Assembly: GCA_002633025.1 (NCBI GenBank) | Contig: NMRB01000493.1 | Location: 269,722-333,721 of the forward strand | Reading direction: 5' to 3' | Origin: Notospermus geniculatus | Lineage: Eukaryota > Nemertea > Pilidiophora > Heteronemertea > Lineidae | Length of the DNA: 64,000 nt | Part shown: positions 10,984 through 42,510 of the stretch, piece after piece | Numbering within the stretch: the first letter of the stretch is position 1 | Layout of the letters: each line of letters begins with the position of its first letter | Position numbers and translations under genes: made by a program | Notes under the pieces: generated by a model | Databases searched by the model: none | What the model saw: only the letters and a program-made list of their open reading frames with translations | Told to the model about the DNA's origin: nothing

Positions 10984-13533
10984 TTAAGATACAGATATCG
11001 CTATGCAGCGTTCCTGAATTCTTTGGTGCGCAATTTTCAGATTGCCGTCGGTTTGGTTCGTCACTCACTCTAGGGGTGGGTACATTTCTTCATCCCGGGT
11101 GCTCGTGGTGCTGCATCTCATCTGGTCTGAGTGGGTGTGGCGAAATTGTAAGCTTACCTGAGAGCTTTGTTGGAGTTTGTATGAGGGCAGGCAAATATTA
11201 ATCCAAAGGTCCATTCATTGCAGGAGTCTCTTCAAAACTTGAGTGTTCAAGTTAATAGATCTGATACTGCGCATGCTCTGTCTTGCAGATTTCAGGGCCT
11301 TGCCATTTGCCTGCTCAAATGTGGGTCACAAATTGGTGACAAGCTGACCCAGTTCATGCCACAATTTGATTCGTTTACATGTATTTTGGCTGTCATGTAT
11401 GTGAATGCCAAATAAATGGACACTGTCGCAGTTGAATGGCGATGTGATTTCGTTCGGTGCACCGTGAAGTAAATTTTATGCATGAAAAAGACTTATCTTA
11501 CAAGGTTTGATGATAATGTCTGTTATCTGTCAGTCTTATGACTGGATGTTCTGGTAACGTACCCTTCTGGTGAACTTAATTAAGTCAACACGCCGTAGTT
11601 TTTAACATTGGTTAGGTTACTTCCCTACAAAGGAGGCCCTCTACTCCACATAAACCTGACATGCCTGATAAAAATGTACTAGATTAGTATCTGCGGTGCC
11701 TGGATGTGGATCAAACATGTTCTAGTAAATAGTGAAAAGCCAATCTCTGGCTCTCAGATCAATAGCTAAAGAGCTATCAACATTGCCACATGTACTGTAT
11801 ATGAGCTAAGTGCTATTTGCTGGTTGTGTCAGTGTAGGTAGTCATGAAATGCCGTAATTCTGGGCCTAAGGCACTTTTTGTCACGGCTCCACGCGTTAGG
11901 ATTTGCGTTTGACTCTGTTTTAGGACTTCAAAATACGAGGTGGACTGTCTGGTGGTTTTGTTGTGGCCCAATCTGGAGTTGCAGCTTAACATGACTTTGA
12001 GGATGTGCAGACTCGGTGTACATGCCATGATATAAGGTGGAACAAACTTAATTCATGACTTTCATCAAATCCAGGTCTTGTTTATCTCATGGTACTTCCT
12101 CATCTAAGAACCATCTGTGTTTTTTTTCAATAGTGGGGAAAACCACAGAACTGGTACAAGGACAAACTCAAGGTGTCATTTCGTTGATATATTTGGATTA
12201 TTAAGTTGGATTATCTGTCCTCGGGGATTAGCAAGCGGCCCATTTTTGCTAAAAAAAGATTACATTCGTACTATCAATGTCTATAGGCCACTAATGAGTG
12301 AAGCCCACATGTGTTACATACATATAGGACACAGCTCTAGTCTCACTTAGTTAGTTTCCACTAGTCCAGACGTGATCGGTCTGATGTGTTGAGGACTCCG
12401 TAGGGAATATGGATTATTGTGTGGATGTGGGTTTTCTGGTCTAGTCTGCCATTGAGGATGAATATAGAAACGAATGGATGGGTCAAGTACTCACAGTCAA
12501 ACATGTGAAGGTAAGTACAAGTACAGTAGGAACTAGGCCCGTAGGTGCTGTCATACTCAGTATAATCAAATGATGGTTTGTCATTGATGTACTCTCTTCT
12601 GATCTTCCAAAAACCAGGTTGTACGGACTCGCCTGTATCTGTACTCGGGCCGTACATGACAGGACAGCTCTAGTTGGGTGTCCACACATCAGTTTTGTCC
12701 AAGATGGACCTTTCTGACTACTGGTAGGTTGGAACATTGTTGCTCCATCTTGCTTGGGTCCCAGGATCAGATCTAGATGTTGTCACCTGTAGCTTGGGAT
12801 GTTTGCCATCATTTTGACTGTAGATGGACCCAAATAAAGTTGAAAATGGTGGAGAGCTGCTACATTCTTCCTTCTATTTGTCTTGTTCAAAACATCATTC
12901 ATCACCTTGACCTGAAATGGACCCACTATCAGGGATTGTGGGATCGCTAATTGTGTGGTCGCCACCAGTTTAAGAGGGGACAGAACCTCTTAAATATGAT
13001 TGTAAGACCAACGGGGCAACTTACAAGACTCTGGAACCTGTGTTCCATGTTGATTCAGTTTCCCGAGTCTCGGACAAGTTGCGGCACTAACCAAGCCTCC
13101 CAGTACTACCTTCTGGGGACTGCTGATCAGCTGCTATAGCTGTACATGTACTGTAGTACTGGCAGTACATGTACAGTACAGTACTCTTCAAATAACAGAA
13201 CTGAATGGTATTGGTTGATGTACATCAACCGTGCCGTGGCATTATGCTATTGATTTTTCATAATTCATACAGTTGGAGCTACTTGGGTGACAACTGACTG
13301 CCAAACTTACCAGCTGATACATTTCCTGGTATGGGTTGGTTTTGGGGGGGGGGGTTGATGGAAGGTTTGACCTGTTGCATCTGGGGGGGGGGATTCAAAT
13401 GATGAGCGTGATGTGTGTAATCAAATCATGCTGAAAATAATCATGCCAACATTGGTTGATTACTGTGCATATCGCCGGCCGGTTAATTTCCTGTCGGCGA
13501 TTACTGTGTTTTTCCAGAAGTAGTGTGGAATGT

Positions 13534-13830
13534 CCCTATAATGGACACCTCTGTTAGATGGACACCTCTCCATTGAGGACAAGAGGTGGGGTCTCCCTCA
13601 CGGATACCTCTGCCAAAAGGACACCACTCCAATGAGGAACCCAAGACGGAATCTTCCGAAGGGCCACCTCTGTCAGGAGGGCACCTCCCCAATGAGGACA
13701 CACCTCTCCAACGAGAACAGGTAGAACCTCCCTCATGGACACGTCTGTTAGGTGGACACCTCTCTTTTGAGGACACCAAGTTGGAACCTCCCTTGTGAAC
13801 ACGGTGCCAGAGGACACTCCTCTGTGGAGG
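13534..13830. repeat. GGACACCTCT-type degenerate tandem repeat, second copy
   Basis: The counterpart of 8217-8520 inside copy 2 of the large duplication, with substitutions and a short deletion. It is non-coding. Confidence 0.75.
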
Positions 13831-15978
13831 ACACCAAAGGTTACTCCCTGTCAGTCATTTCTGTTCATTTTGACCCCTGTAATCAGGACACCTTGTAATT
13901 AAGGACAGCAATTGTCAGTCTCAATGAAGGTGTCCTTGATAAAGAGGTCCAAGTACTGTAGGCCTTTCAAATCTCTCTGTCAATCATCTCTCATCTTCAA
14001 CTTTATTTCAGGAAGACAAGCTATCAACTTTGTGTGTCTGTTTACCATGCACAAACTTCATGGTTGATTATGTGGAATTGGAACATTATCAATCTTGAGA
14101 ACTAATCAAACTATGGTAGGAAATGCACTTGGTTGGAAACATCATTCTGTGATCATCTTATTGGAAGAACTTGGTTTTCGCCGAGAGTAGATTATACTTT
14201 CCAAGTCTTCATTGTATCTGTCGCCTACGTGTCGAGTTCCCTCATCGATTGAAGGTATACGGATCTATCATAGAGTATTTCACAGTTCCTGTCTGCACTT
14301 CACAGCTTTATGATTTATCGAAGTTGGCAATATGTCACATTCGTGTGTTCGATTCTCAATATTCCGTAGGCACAGCTGTCGGTGTGCTGGTGAATAGTCA
14401 ATGGGGAATTGCCATGCTACAGGTCGTTTGGGATCGACCTTGTCATTGGTGATCAATCATCGATGTTATTGTTCCATTGCTGATAGATCTATTGGGAAGC
14501 CAGGCCACCCTCAGCAGTGGCCCACGTCGTGCCGCATGTTTTCCAAAATATGGGGGCCTGTTTCTCCTATATGACCCCCTTGGCCTTGCCAACATGGGTT
14601 GTAAGTTATCCAGTTTGTTAAACCGCAGGTTTGGGGCTTTTTGCTGCTTTGGCTGTACGTGTGACCGCCATTCTCTCGTCACTGTGGGGCTGGGATGCAG
14701 TCTTATCTTTGATTCTGTGCTGATTGCCTCTGCGAAGCCTCTGATTGGTCAGTTTTGTGACAGCAGTGAGTGCATGTTGCATCATTCTGGCCAGGAACGC
14801 TTCACTGCTTTCAGCCTGACAGGCTCTGTTGTGGTTGTCTCTTCCGATGTGATCGCAGTCCACGTCATCTCAGTTCATCCTTCTTGAGAATTAACACCTG
14901 ATCTCCAAAAATTGCATTTCACAACGTAATCCCATCTTGTAAGTAAAGTAAATGGTCTAACATGTTGAAAGGGTATTATCTTTGAATAAAGTTCAGGACT
15001 GATCAGCCACGGAACAAGTTTGGAAATTATACTGATCGGTGAACCAGTTACCTTGTGTGTGCATTGATTTGAATTTAAACCTTTCTTAGTGTATTCGTTC
15101 TCGTATATTATTTAGTTCCAACCAATGGGTTTTAGTTTCTATGCCGTTCCACCATTTCAAAAGACAGTGATTGCCAAATTCATATTGCATGTAATTTGAA
15201 AGTCCTCTAGTCATTTTCACTAAATACTACGAACCACAATGGCATGTGTGTGATTTGATTTCAATCTTTTGTAAGTAATTCAATAAACGCTGTTATTTAT
15301 TGCCGTGTGTGATTTGTTCTGTCATGTCTGCTGGTTCCATTGAAAAAAAATTATTATTGTATAAAATCGGAATTTATAAAATGGTGTGATATCCCAAGAT
15401 GACTCTGACAGAACATGAAAATGAAACTACTCCATTCTATTTTCAAAGAATGGAACTATACTTGTCCCGTATTATGTGACAACATCTTGTCCGGACAGAC
15501 CATGCAAATCATGAGAATTTTGAACGCATGGCCTAAGCAGCGGGTATTAATGTAGTTTGTTTGTTCTTTGAAGTCTAGTGATATGGACTTAGACATCCTG
15601 CCATGCACCCAAAGGCCTTATACGCTTCATTTGTTTTCTATTCATCATATTCTTTATGATTTGTTGTGTTCTTTTTGAAAGTTCTTGTGCTACTGTTTGT
15701 GGCGGAAATAGCATTGACGGCCGTGCGTCCTGGACTTTCGGAAGTCTGCATGATGTATATGTATTAAACATTGTCACAGCTCAGACGGTTTTATTGCCAG
15801 CGCACGTGCCAGAAGGTCCTCACTTCTCTTGAACTCTGAAGAAATTCTGCCCCTTTCGACCTGTTTTTCACACTTGGGTGGATATTTGTTTCGTGACTGC
15901 TCGTGGTTGTGTGGCTTTGGGATATTGGGGCATTCCATATCGTGGTTAGGAAATTTACGGCAGGTAAGACCAAGTCTG

Positions 15979-16050
15979 GGCTGTCAGAGTGGCGCAGTGT
16001 AAACATCAACACCTGTCACCTCTGAGGTTCTAGGTTCGATTCCCAGTCAG
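15979..16050 (+). mobile_element. tRNA-derived SINE head
   Basis: It starts GGCTGTCAGAGTGG, with an A-box-like TGGCGCAGTG (15990-15999), and carries a good pol III B box GGTTCGATTCC (16033-16043). It lies 5 bp from the right end of the large tandem duplication. Related fragments occur at 18919, 18982, 28304 (minus) and 37566. Confidence 0.7.
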
Positions 16051-17812
16051 ACATGTACCGGTAAGTAGAGTGCAGTAACACCAGGGTCAAAATGTTTCAA
16101 ATCTTCTGCGTTGAATTGAAATCGAAGAAATTTTGTGCTAGTGTCGAGGGGAGGTTGGACCAAAACCTGTTGGCTTTTTTGCGACGTTGTTCTGGCGTTG
16201 TTCTATCTCATATTAATACAATTATGGTCCATGTTTGTTTTAAATATTGACCATTTTATCAATCCATTTTACGTCCAGTCAAGTATATGTGGACTAAAGT
16301 GCGCTATGAAAACTATTGACTCATTTGACCCATTCTAGTTGACATATTCAACAAGAGATGTAGGCCTTCAGGTGATTTTATCAAACCTCATCGGTTTTTG
16401 GTTCTCCTATCTCGGGACGTCTCCATTTGTACTGGATAAATACAGATCTGTGATAAAATATTAGGACTAGTTCTGACATCAGGTGAACATAGTGGACTTC
16501 ATAACGCAGATATTCGTGTGATGGGATGTGTTGTGCGTACTTGGTGTCAATGATCGGAACGTTTCCGTCAATTTTCTGTGCGTCTGTTCTTGATCGTGTG
16601 AATCGCTGCTCTGTCTTTCAACCACTTTTGCGATTGTCTTTCTGCACTTCTTTTTTCGTTGGTCAATTTTTTTTCTTATGTCGATTACTCGCACACAGAG
16701 TCCGTAAAATATCTATCAATGGACTTTCTGCACTAGGCTCTATCATGTTTGGAAAAATTGCCAAAAACTGACCAGATTCCGTGTGCTTGTGATTGATGCT
16801 TTAGGGTCGGCCTACAGGATGCCAGCTATATTTGAAGCTTGTCACTCAAAAAAGTCTCGCTTACCTCATGCGTCTCATTCATTCTGTTCATATTCATCAC
16901 CTGGCACTCAGTTTTTGTCGTAATTTCCTGCCATGTGAAAGAAGAGCATGTGCATGTTACGCTTCTCTAATTCTGGTTGTTGCGATCGCTGGTATCATGC
17001 GAGAGGACGAGGAAAACCAGGAAGACATCCCGTTTCCTCCACGTCCTGCATGACAGTTACTCAAAGTGTGGCATGTTGCTTCTTATGTCCTTCATATGTT
17101 TATAAGTGGTTGAATCGCTGGTCTATCTGAGTTATCTTCAATTTCTTTTTGAGCATGTCGGCTCAGACATTTCAGGCGTTGTTTCCACATGATAGCTAGG
17201 CCTACAAGTCAATGCAAGTTGTGACTACCACTTCTGATAAAGGACGGCAATTCACCTGTCACTGTTCGCATGGGATGTATGAAGTGTAATGTTAATAGAC
17301 TCGTATTCTCTTCATTCTAGCAGGGATATGCAACCTACCTCAGTTTGGGTCCAATTACACTGATACCTGTTGACTGCAAAGTTATACCACGATTTCTTAC
17401 AGTGATAGAAATGGGTGTGGTCATGGCATGACCTTTTCAGCTCCGTTCATTGTAATTGAAGCTGTGATCTGGAAGTGACTGACGGGTACCGAGTCTTGTG
17501 TCGGCTTAAGAGCAGGCAACTGGCTTTTTATGAGAGAACGTTGTTTATCTGTCCCCAGGCCTTTGATGCCTTGAAAACTACTGTTAGTCTTCGCTTCTGG
17601 CCATCTGAAAGATTGTTGCTGTACACTGGTGGATAGAATGCAGTCTGCTGTCTGCGGACTCAGAAAAAACTGCTAAAAACTGTTCAGTCCTTTGCATTTT
17701 GATACTACATGTAGCTAGTCATCTCTATGGTGCTATTCTATGTGATCATCACAATTGACTCTAATCCAGAGGCTAGGATCTGCTAGTAGTCCTTCTACTT
17801 GTGTGAAGGAGA
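16051..17812. other. Intronic or 5'-flanking DNA, no gene seen
   Basis: Probably part of the first intron(s) of the NDR kinase gene. No exon with splice sites and family resemblance was found, nor any clear mobile element. Confidence 0.4.
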
Positions 17813-17905
17813 ATGTCTTTCATGTTTAAGTCCCTATTCAAACCTAAATCAGAAGTAACCAATGATGGTAGTGCTACCACCAACCCAACTTCGGAGAAAA
17901 ACCAG
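17813..17905 (+). CDS. Candidate alternative first coding exon of the NDR kinase
   Basis: ATG at 17813 opens 31 codons (MSFMFKSLFKPKSEVTNDGS, then a short Thr/Asn/Pro-rich stretch to EKNQ). They end at a good donor, CAG|GTAAAT. An in-frame TGA lies four codons upstream of the ATG. Spliced to the acceptor at 18749 it reads IRRPK and then the usual start methionine at 18764, with frame preserved. The result would be a 494-residue isoform with a basic/hydrophobic N-terminal extension that I do not know from vertebrate STK38. It could instead be a transcribed leader exon. Confidence 0.45.
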
Positions 17906-17980
17906 GTAAATGAAGGTTTTTGCCAATGAAAGGACCAAATTTCCTTCCTTCCCGTATTCCTAGAAAGTAGAAGGATCTTT

Positions 17981-18030
17981 GGGTCGTATTTTAGAACGTT
18001 CCTATAAAGGAACATTCTAAAATATGGCCC
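17981..18030. mobile_element. 50-bp foldback, TATTTTAGAACGTT family
   Basis: GGGTCGTATTTTAGAACGTT at the left faces its inverted copy AACATTCTAAAATATGGCCC at the right, about four bases apart. The same ends bracket 56812-56919, and a right end lies at 23237-23258. It is in an NDR kinase intron and has no coding capacity. Confidence 0.65.
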
Positions 18031-18535
18031 TTGTTTGCTGTTCACCATTGCCATTATTTGCAGACAATGGTGAAATACTTTTTCCTGTGAATGACGCAAG
18101 TTGCCTGTCCACTGTCAACATAAAGAAACCCTGAACTTTACTTACTTTTGAATAGAATTATTTTTACTTGATTTAACAATTACCGGGTATTTACACACGA
18201 GCAGACTGGCCTGGGTTGTAAACGAGGGTTTGCAATATCGGTCATGACCTTCTTGTGGTTGTGTAAATTGCTCAAACCTACTGGAGATGAACTGCTTGGA
18301 TGACAGGTTGGTGAATCACTAAAGACCATCGAAGCCTGCGGAGGGACTTCATGCCAGGTTTTCAGGGACTAGAGTGCACTAATATTCAGTTTCTGCCGTA
18401 AACTTGGATCTCAACAGTTCAGCACTCGTGCCTTGTGGTAATAATGAATGATGGAACCAATGGGTGAGGGAGACCTTTCTTCTCTATGCTGTGGAAGCGT
18501 CAGTTGGCAGGTTGAAGAAGGATGGCAGCATCATG

Positions 18536-18665
18536 ACCTCCAGCTGTCCTCGACCTCCCAACTGACCTTGTGACCTCCCAACTGACCGCTTGACCTCCCA
18601 ACTGACCTCTTGACCTCCAAACTGATCTCATGACCTCCAAACTGACCTTCATTCAGAGCTCCAAC
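18536..18665. repeat. GACCTCCCAACTGACC minisatellite
   Basis: Five or more imperfect units of about 20 bp (TGACCTCCCAACTGACC with a variable end) lie in tandem, 80-210 bp upstream of an NDR kinase coding exon. Each unit carries TGACCT half-sites. Confidence 0.75.
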
Positions 18666-18763
18666 ATGTCCATGTCCAACTGGAGGTCACCATCTATACG
18701 ACCTATCTTTGATGTCACTCTGACCTTGACTCTCTTCTGTCGTTCCAGATTCGCCGACCCAAG

Positions 18764-37855
<19,092 letters not shown>

Positions 37856-38074
37856 CTGAAGGGGTGGAGCCAGAATTAACGAGATTCGACCATGTACAAA
37901 GCGATAGACTGTGTCTTCTACTTGTCAATTGCCACGGCAGTTTTTCAAAAAGTTTCGGGCAACTTGCATTTCGTGCTGTGTCGGTTGATCATTTCGATGT
38001 GTCCATGCCAATATTTTGGATTTCGGAGTGTCTCATGATCGAGTATACAGCTTATTTTCTGTTGCATAATGACT

Positions 38075-38080
38075 AATAAA
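38075..38080 (+). terminator. Candidate poly(A) signal of the NDR kinase
   Basis: AATAAA, 220 nt past the stop codon at 37855. It is the first canonical hexamer downstream; a longer 3' UTR using non-canonical signals cannot be excluded. Confidence 0.45.
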
Positions 38081-41000
38081 ACGAGTGACCCAATCCTGGC
38101 TGTCCATTGGCTGCCAGTCTTCTGTCTTGGTGATTCCCTGGTATCTTGTCCCACAGCCATGGTGAATGTCGTGTGTGATTTACTTTTCTGTGCCAGCATT
38201 TTAGCATCAGCCAGAGCTTAGGAAGGGGTCGTCTCAAAGTCTTGTGTTGCTGTGAGGGAGAGATTAGTCTTTGCTCTCTCATGGTCTTGGGTTTTTGAGG
38301 CGACCCCCCAAAGTCTGTAGGCCACCGGTAATCAAAAGGGTTGAATGTTTGTGGCGTTTTGTCATGTGGCTGAGCTGTGTTATTGTGAACAGTATAGTGT
38401 TATGTTTTGCAAGGAAATGTTTATTTATATAGGGCCTAGGCTTCCTATTGAACAAAGGTGAAAGTTTCGAGACGAGAGTACCTCAGGACCTGGTATTTTG
38501 AGGAAGTCAACACAACTGACTGACTCCCGATTACAGGTCGTAATGTGCCTACATTGTACTTAGTTGAGGGCTTCTTGTTGGGTCTCGGCATGTTCATGAC
38601 TGCAGTATTCCCTTCGCTTGTTCAGTTCCACTATCAGTGAACACTCAAAATCCCTTTTGCCCTCAAACAATGTAAAATGATGACGAAATTAGCATGAGAG
38701 CAGACGGTGTGGTCCTTGAATAAGTTAGTCGGGAATTGCTCCATTGAATGTGACCGAATAACTAATCCAACTTTTTGGTTCCTCTTTCGAGGTTTATTTT
38801 AACACGACATTCAAGCAGTTGAATGTGACCTCCAGGAAGAAGCAGTGTTAGAAGTTGTGATACTTTGTTAAGGTGTCTGGTGTAACCTAGCTGTGATGTA
38901 TGTTTTAATGCGAGACTAGGATGATGGTGCATGGTAAAATAAGGGTTCAGACGTTCCCCTGCACGAGGATTGTGGGAGGGAAACTCGTTGCTAGCTGCCA
39001 AGAGCTCAGTGTGTGGGAATGCCCATCCTCGCACCCAGGGTTTTCACAACCGGCTCCCCTTCTCGCGCTTTGAGGGAGGGTACGACCGTAAATGACCCGA
39101 GATTCTCAGGATGGGGAATACCCTGAACGACAGAAACTGCCGGTTGTCAGAAAAAGAAGAATCCAACGCCATCAGTTTGACTTTGATTTTTTGCATCAAT
39201 TCTATTGCTTTCGTTGATCATACTGGATTGTGTCTGCATATTTTTTGGCATTCGTTACCCTCTGTTGATCCAGGATGTTGTGATGTGTTTGCTTATAGGC
39301 GTTGGAAAACCCTGAAAAATCCAGTTGATCTGCCAGTCGTTGAGAGTCCTCTGAGTCGACTCATCTTCAGTCGTAGAAACTTGCCCTTTGTCTCAACTTG
39401 TGTTGTGACACGGTGTAACTTTTCACTCTATTCCAATCACCTTTTCTGCTTACGCGCTGCCTCAATGTTGAACCTTGTAAAAAATCACACCCTGCATGAT
39501 GTAACCAGTACATGTTCCAAATTGAATGTGATATTTAACAATTGTAAAAATACCTAATGTTTGTGCTAAAGGAGGCCATTGTGTGATGTGACCTCCCTCT
39601 TATGGCTCCATTTCATGGTGTCCAGGGACAAATTGAGTGGATCTCATGTCAGGATTGCCGTCGTACAAGGAGGAGCAATCACTTGGAGCCTACAGCATAA
39701 CGTGGCACCACTCCACCAGATATACATGTAGATCATATACATTTGGTCGTCGAGAGACAAACTGCAGTTAAAACAGCCAGACTGAAGGCCCCATGATAAA
39801 ACTACCACATTTTTGTGGTGCACTGAACTAATCTTTATTCCTGAACACCATGATATGGTTTTCTACACCATTTATTCTGGTGTTAGCCAAGCTCAAATGT
39901 AATTAATTTGTAATTGTTGGTGATCTATAAAATATATCCATGTACATTTTTAGTATCTGTATATAAAGTATATAAGGTCTTGTTTTCATGTCATTGGGGT
40001 TCTTATTACACTGGTGTTTGACTACAATTGGTTGGAATTTCTCCTGCATTCCTTCACCTCATACCTTTACATATTACAAATGGCTTCATTTGTGCTAAAT
40101 AAGTCAAATGTATTTCAAAGTCTATTTTTACTGTAGTGCTTCATTAACAGAAGAATCGATTAACGATCCAGTTGTGCGATGATTTTGAAGTTCTGTTGTT
40201 GTGCACCTGATGGAACCTCCTCATGGAGGTGTCTGCTTGAAGGAGTCCTCCTGCCTGAGGTACCTGACAAAGGAGGTCCTCCTGCCTGTGCTACTTGACA
40301 AAGGAGGTCCTCCTATGTGAGGTACCTGAGTAAGGAGATCTTTCTGTGTGAGGTACCTGACAAAGGAGGTCCTCAAAGCAGAGGTACCTGATAAAAGGAG
40401 GTCCTCTTGGGGGAGGTGTCTGCTAAAAGAGGTCCTCTAGGTTGAGGTGTCTGGTAAATGAGGTCCGCTGCTCAGGTTCCTGCTGGTAGAGATGTTCCTG
40501 TGTCCTGCCAGCTGACATCTTTGAGAGGAATCGTCAAAATCTTAGGTTCACAGGAACGAAACTGGGTGGGGCTGTCGTAGTAACGAGAACTTGCCTCCAA
40601 ATGTCTTAATTCTACGTGCTATCCTAGTGTAACTTGAATGATGCAACCTTGTTCCAGGAATTTTGCTCCTTTGAAAATGACTAGTGGTCTGGGAGTGAGG
40701 TTGTCTGCAATGAGGGTCTGCTGTCAAGTCTCTTTGTAAATATTCTAAAAATACCTTCTTTCTCCTTCAACTTCAAGAATGCTAATGTCTTTGTGCTCTA
40801 TATCTGATCCGGCTGATGCAAATAGCAGTCATGAATGAAGTGTACATTTTGTGAAAATTCTGTCAGAAAGTACAAAATATAATTTTGAAACCTGGACTGA
40901 TCCTGCTGATGATCTTGAGTGTAAGTGTTAAGAAAATTGGACTATAGTCTGTGTCGAATTACGGTGTATCAAATTTCAGTATGGCAACTAAGAATTATAA

Positions 41001-41656
41001 CATTTACTGTCGTCAGTGTCAAGTTGTATAAGATACAAAGAAATCTGTTGTGAAACTTTCCGTCAATAAGTTCAAGATAGGTTCTTTTAGTTGTCTTATG
41101 GAGTAAGTACCAAGTTTGATCCTCGAAGGCTGTCGGTGATGACTATAGGTTGGTTAAAACACAGACTCATTTGAAAGACATGGAAAGTCGTTTGGCCAGC
41201 TTTTGTCATTGAAATCACTGTTCATACCGTATGCATCCCCATTCCGTGTGCCATTATCAAGTGCCTTGTTGATTTCCCTGATATTTTCTCCAACCTGGAC
41301 TCGGGAAGAAAATGAGGTGATCAGCTGTTGGAGTTGAGGCCTCCACACACTAGTCCAGATTGCAGGCAACTCTCAACCCAAATTCTCCCATGATGTTGTA
41401 GAGATAACTCTTTGATGCAGAATTGCAGTCAGCTTCCATTTGCCAATGACCGGGTGTGGGTCTGTTAGCGTCTTGGACAGATTCACATTCCAGAAGGTAA
41501 ATAGGTCGAGTCCCATTGCATTCTGCCAATTTTTAGGATGACAAGATATTGTCTGCTGAATTTGTGTTGTAATTGCACATTTCTTCATGCTTAATGTCTT
41601 TGTGGTTGTTGTCATTGACTGGATACCGTGTGCACAGCCGTGAAACTTGTCCTTAA
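38081..41656. other. 3' flank of the NDR kinase, no gene seen
   Basis: A 148-codon open frame at 39111-39557 begins with ATG but resembles no family and lacks coding character. A degenerate repeat lies at 40195-40490. Otherwise nothing was recognised. Confidence 0.4.
40195..40490. repeat. GAGGTACCTGACAAAGGAGGTCCTCC degenerate tandem repeat
   Basis: About seven imperfect units of roughly 35 bp with GAGGTACCTGACAAAGGAGG and GTCCTCCTG. It shares the GAGGT/ACCTC theme with the repeats at 8217 and 34600. Confidence 0.75.
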
Positions 41657-41907
41657 AGGAGCTGGACGTCCAAGTTGTAAACACTCACTCACTGGTTCTC
41701 TATCCACGCGACGCCTGCGGTGCTGCCACCTATTGTCGGTGATATGTACTGACGTGAATATCGTGAATGAGTTGCATTGGACCGGGCACCAGTCTAACGA
41801 TCACGGGGCGCTACTGGTGCTGCCACCTTCACGAAGGAATAAAACTAGTTTGCTGGCCACTGTTTGTAAACAAACCAGTTTGTTTACAACTTGGACGTCG
41901 AGCTCCT
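41657..41907. mobile_element. 251-bp TTAA-flanked MITE
   Basis: Terminal inverted repeats of 26 bp with one mismatch start AGGAGCTGGACGTCCAAGTT. TTAA flanks both sides (41653-41656 and 41908-41911), so piggyBac-type transposition is likely. Non-coding. The outer 4 bp AGGA is shared with the TTAA element at 58576. Confidence 0.88.
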
Positions 41908-42164
41908 TTAATCCACCTTGGACTGTTCATCTGCCATGAGGAAGGCAGACTAGCCCTTACAGTATCGACGTAGATTGTAATGTTTTGGTTCGTGTCACTG
42001 TATCAAATCACCCTCATCGTAGGCAGGAACTGCCGTTTTTGTGCCATACAAAGGTGAAGCACTATATAACATCTTGTGTGATGAGAAAACTTTCTGCTGA
42101 TGAAATTTGAGTAATAACGCCCTAAGAATGAACGTCTGAAACTTGGCTACAATCCCAGTGATGT

Positions 42165-42510
42165 GGTAGACTCATCCTCCCGTAGCAGAGTTTTGTCTCG
42201 CTCCTCTTCATACACTGAAGAAAAGCAAGGTGAAAAACCACTGCTGTGGGAGGATGTGGTAGACTCATCCTCCCATAGCAGAGTTTTGTCTCGCTCCTCT
42301 TCATACACTGAAGAGAAGCGAGGTGAAAAACCACTGCTCTGGGAGGATGTGGTAGACTCATCCTCCCATAGCAGGGTTTTGTTTTTGGATTGAGGTGAAA
42401 AACCACTGCTGTGGGAGGATGTGGTCAACTCATCCTCCCATAGCAGGGTTTTTGTTCTCGGAGCGAGAAGAAAAACCACTGCTGTGGGAGGATGTGGTAG
42501 ACTCCACAAG
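42165..42510. repeat. Minisatellite with a hairpin in every unit
   Basis: Units of about 93 bp, then about 70-75 bp, each contain GCTGTGGGAGGATG, tggtagact and CATCCTCCCATAGC, which fold into a 14-bp stem. They are followed by GTTTTGTCTCGCTCCTCTTC. Related sequence (CATCCTCCCACAG...CTCTTCATCCACTGTG) lies in PKMYT1 introns at 53570-53650 and 54432-54510. The open frames here are repeat artefacts. Confidence 0.85.

Larger units (their letters stand above)
10644..15973 (+). repeat. Large direct tandem duplication, copy 2 (5330 bp)
   Basis: Direct repeat of 5242-10643, abutting it without a gap. It lacks the 217-bp block of copy 1 and has a 248-bp TTAA-flanked insertion at 10736-10983. The right end is immediately followed by a tRNA-like SINE fragment. 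Confidence 0.93.

Noticed and set aside
39111-39557. 148-codon ATG open frame downstream of the NDR kinase
   Set aside because: No family resemblance, low-complexity composition, and position in 3' flanking DNA; no splice or promoter support.
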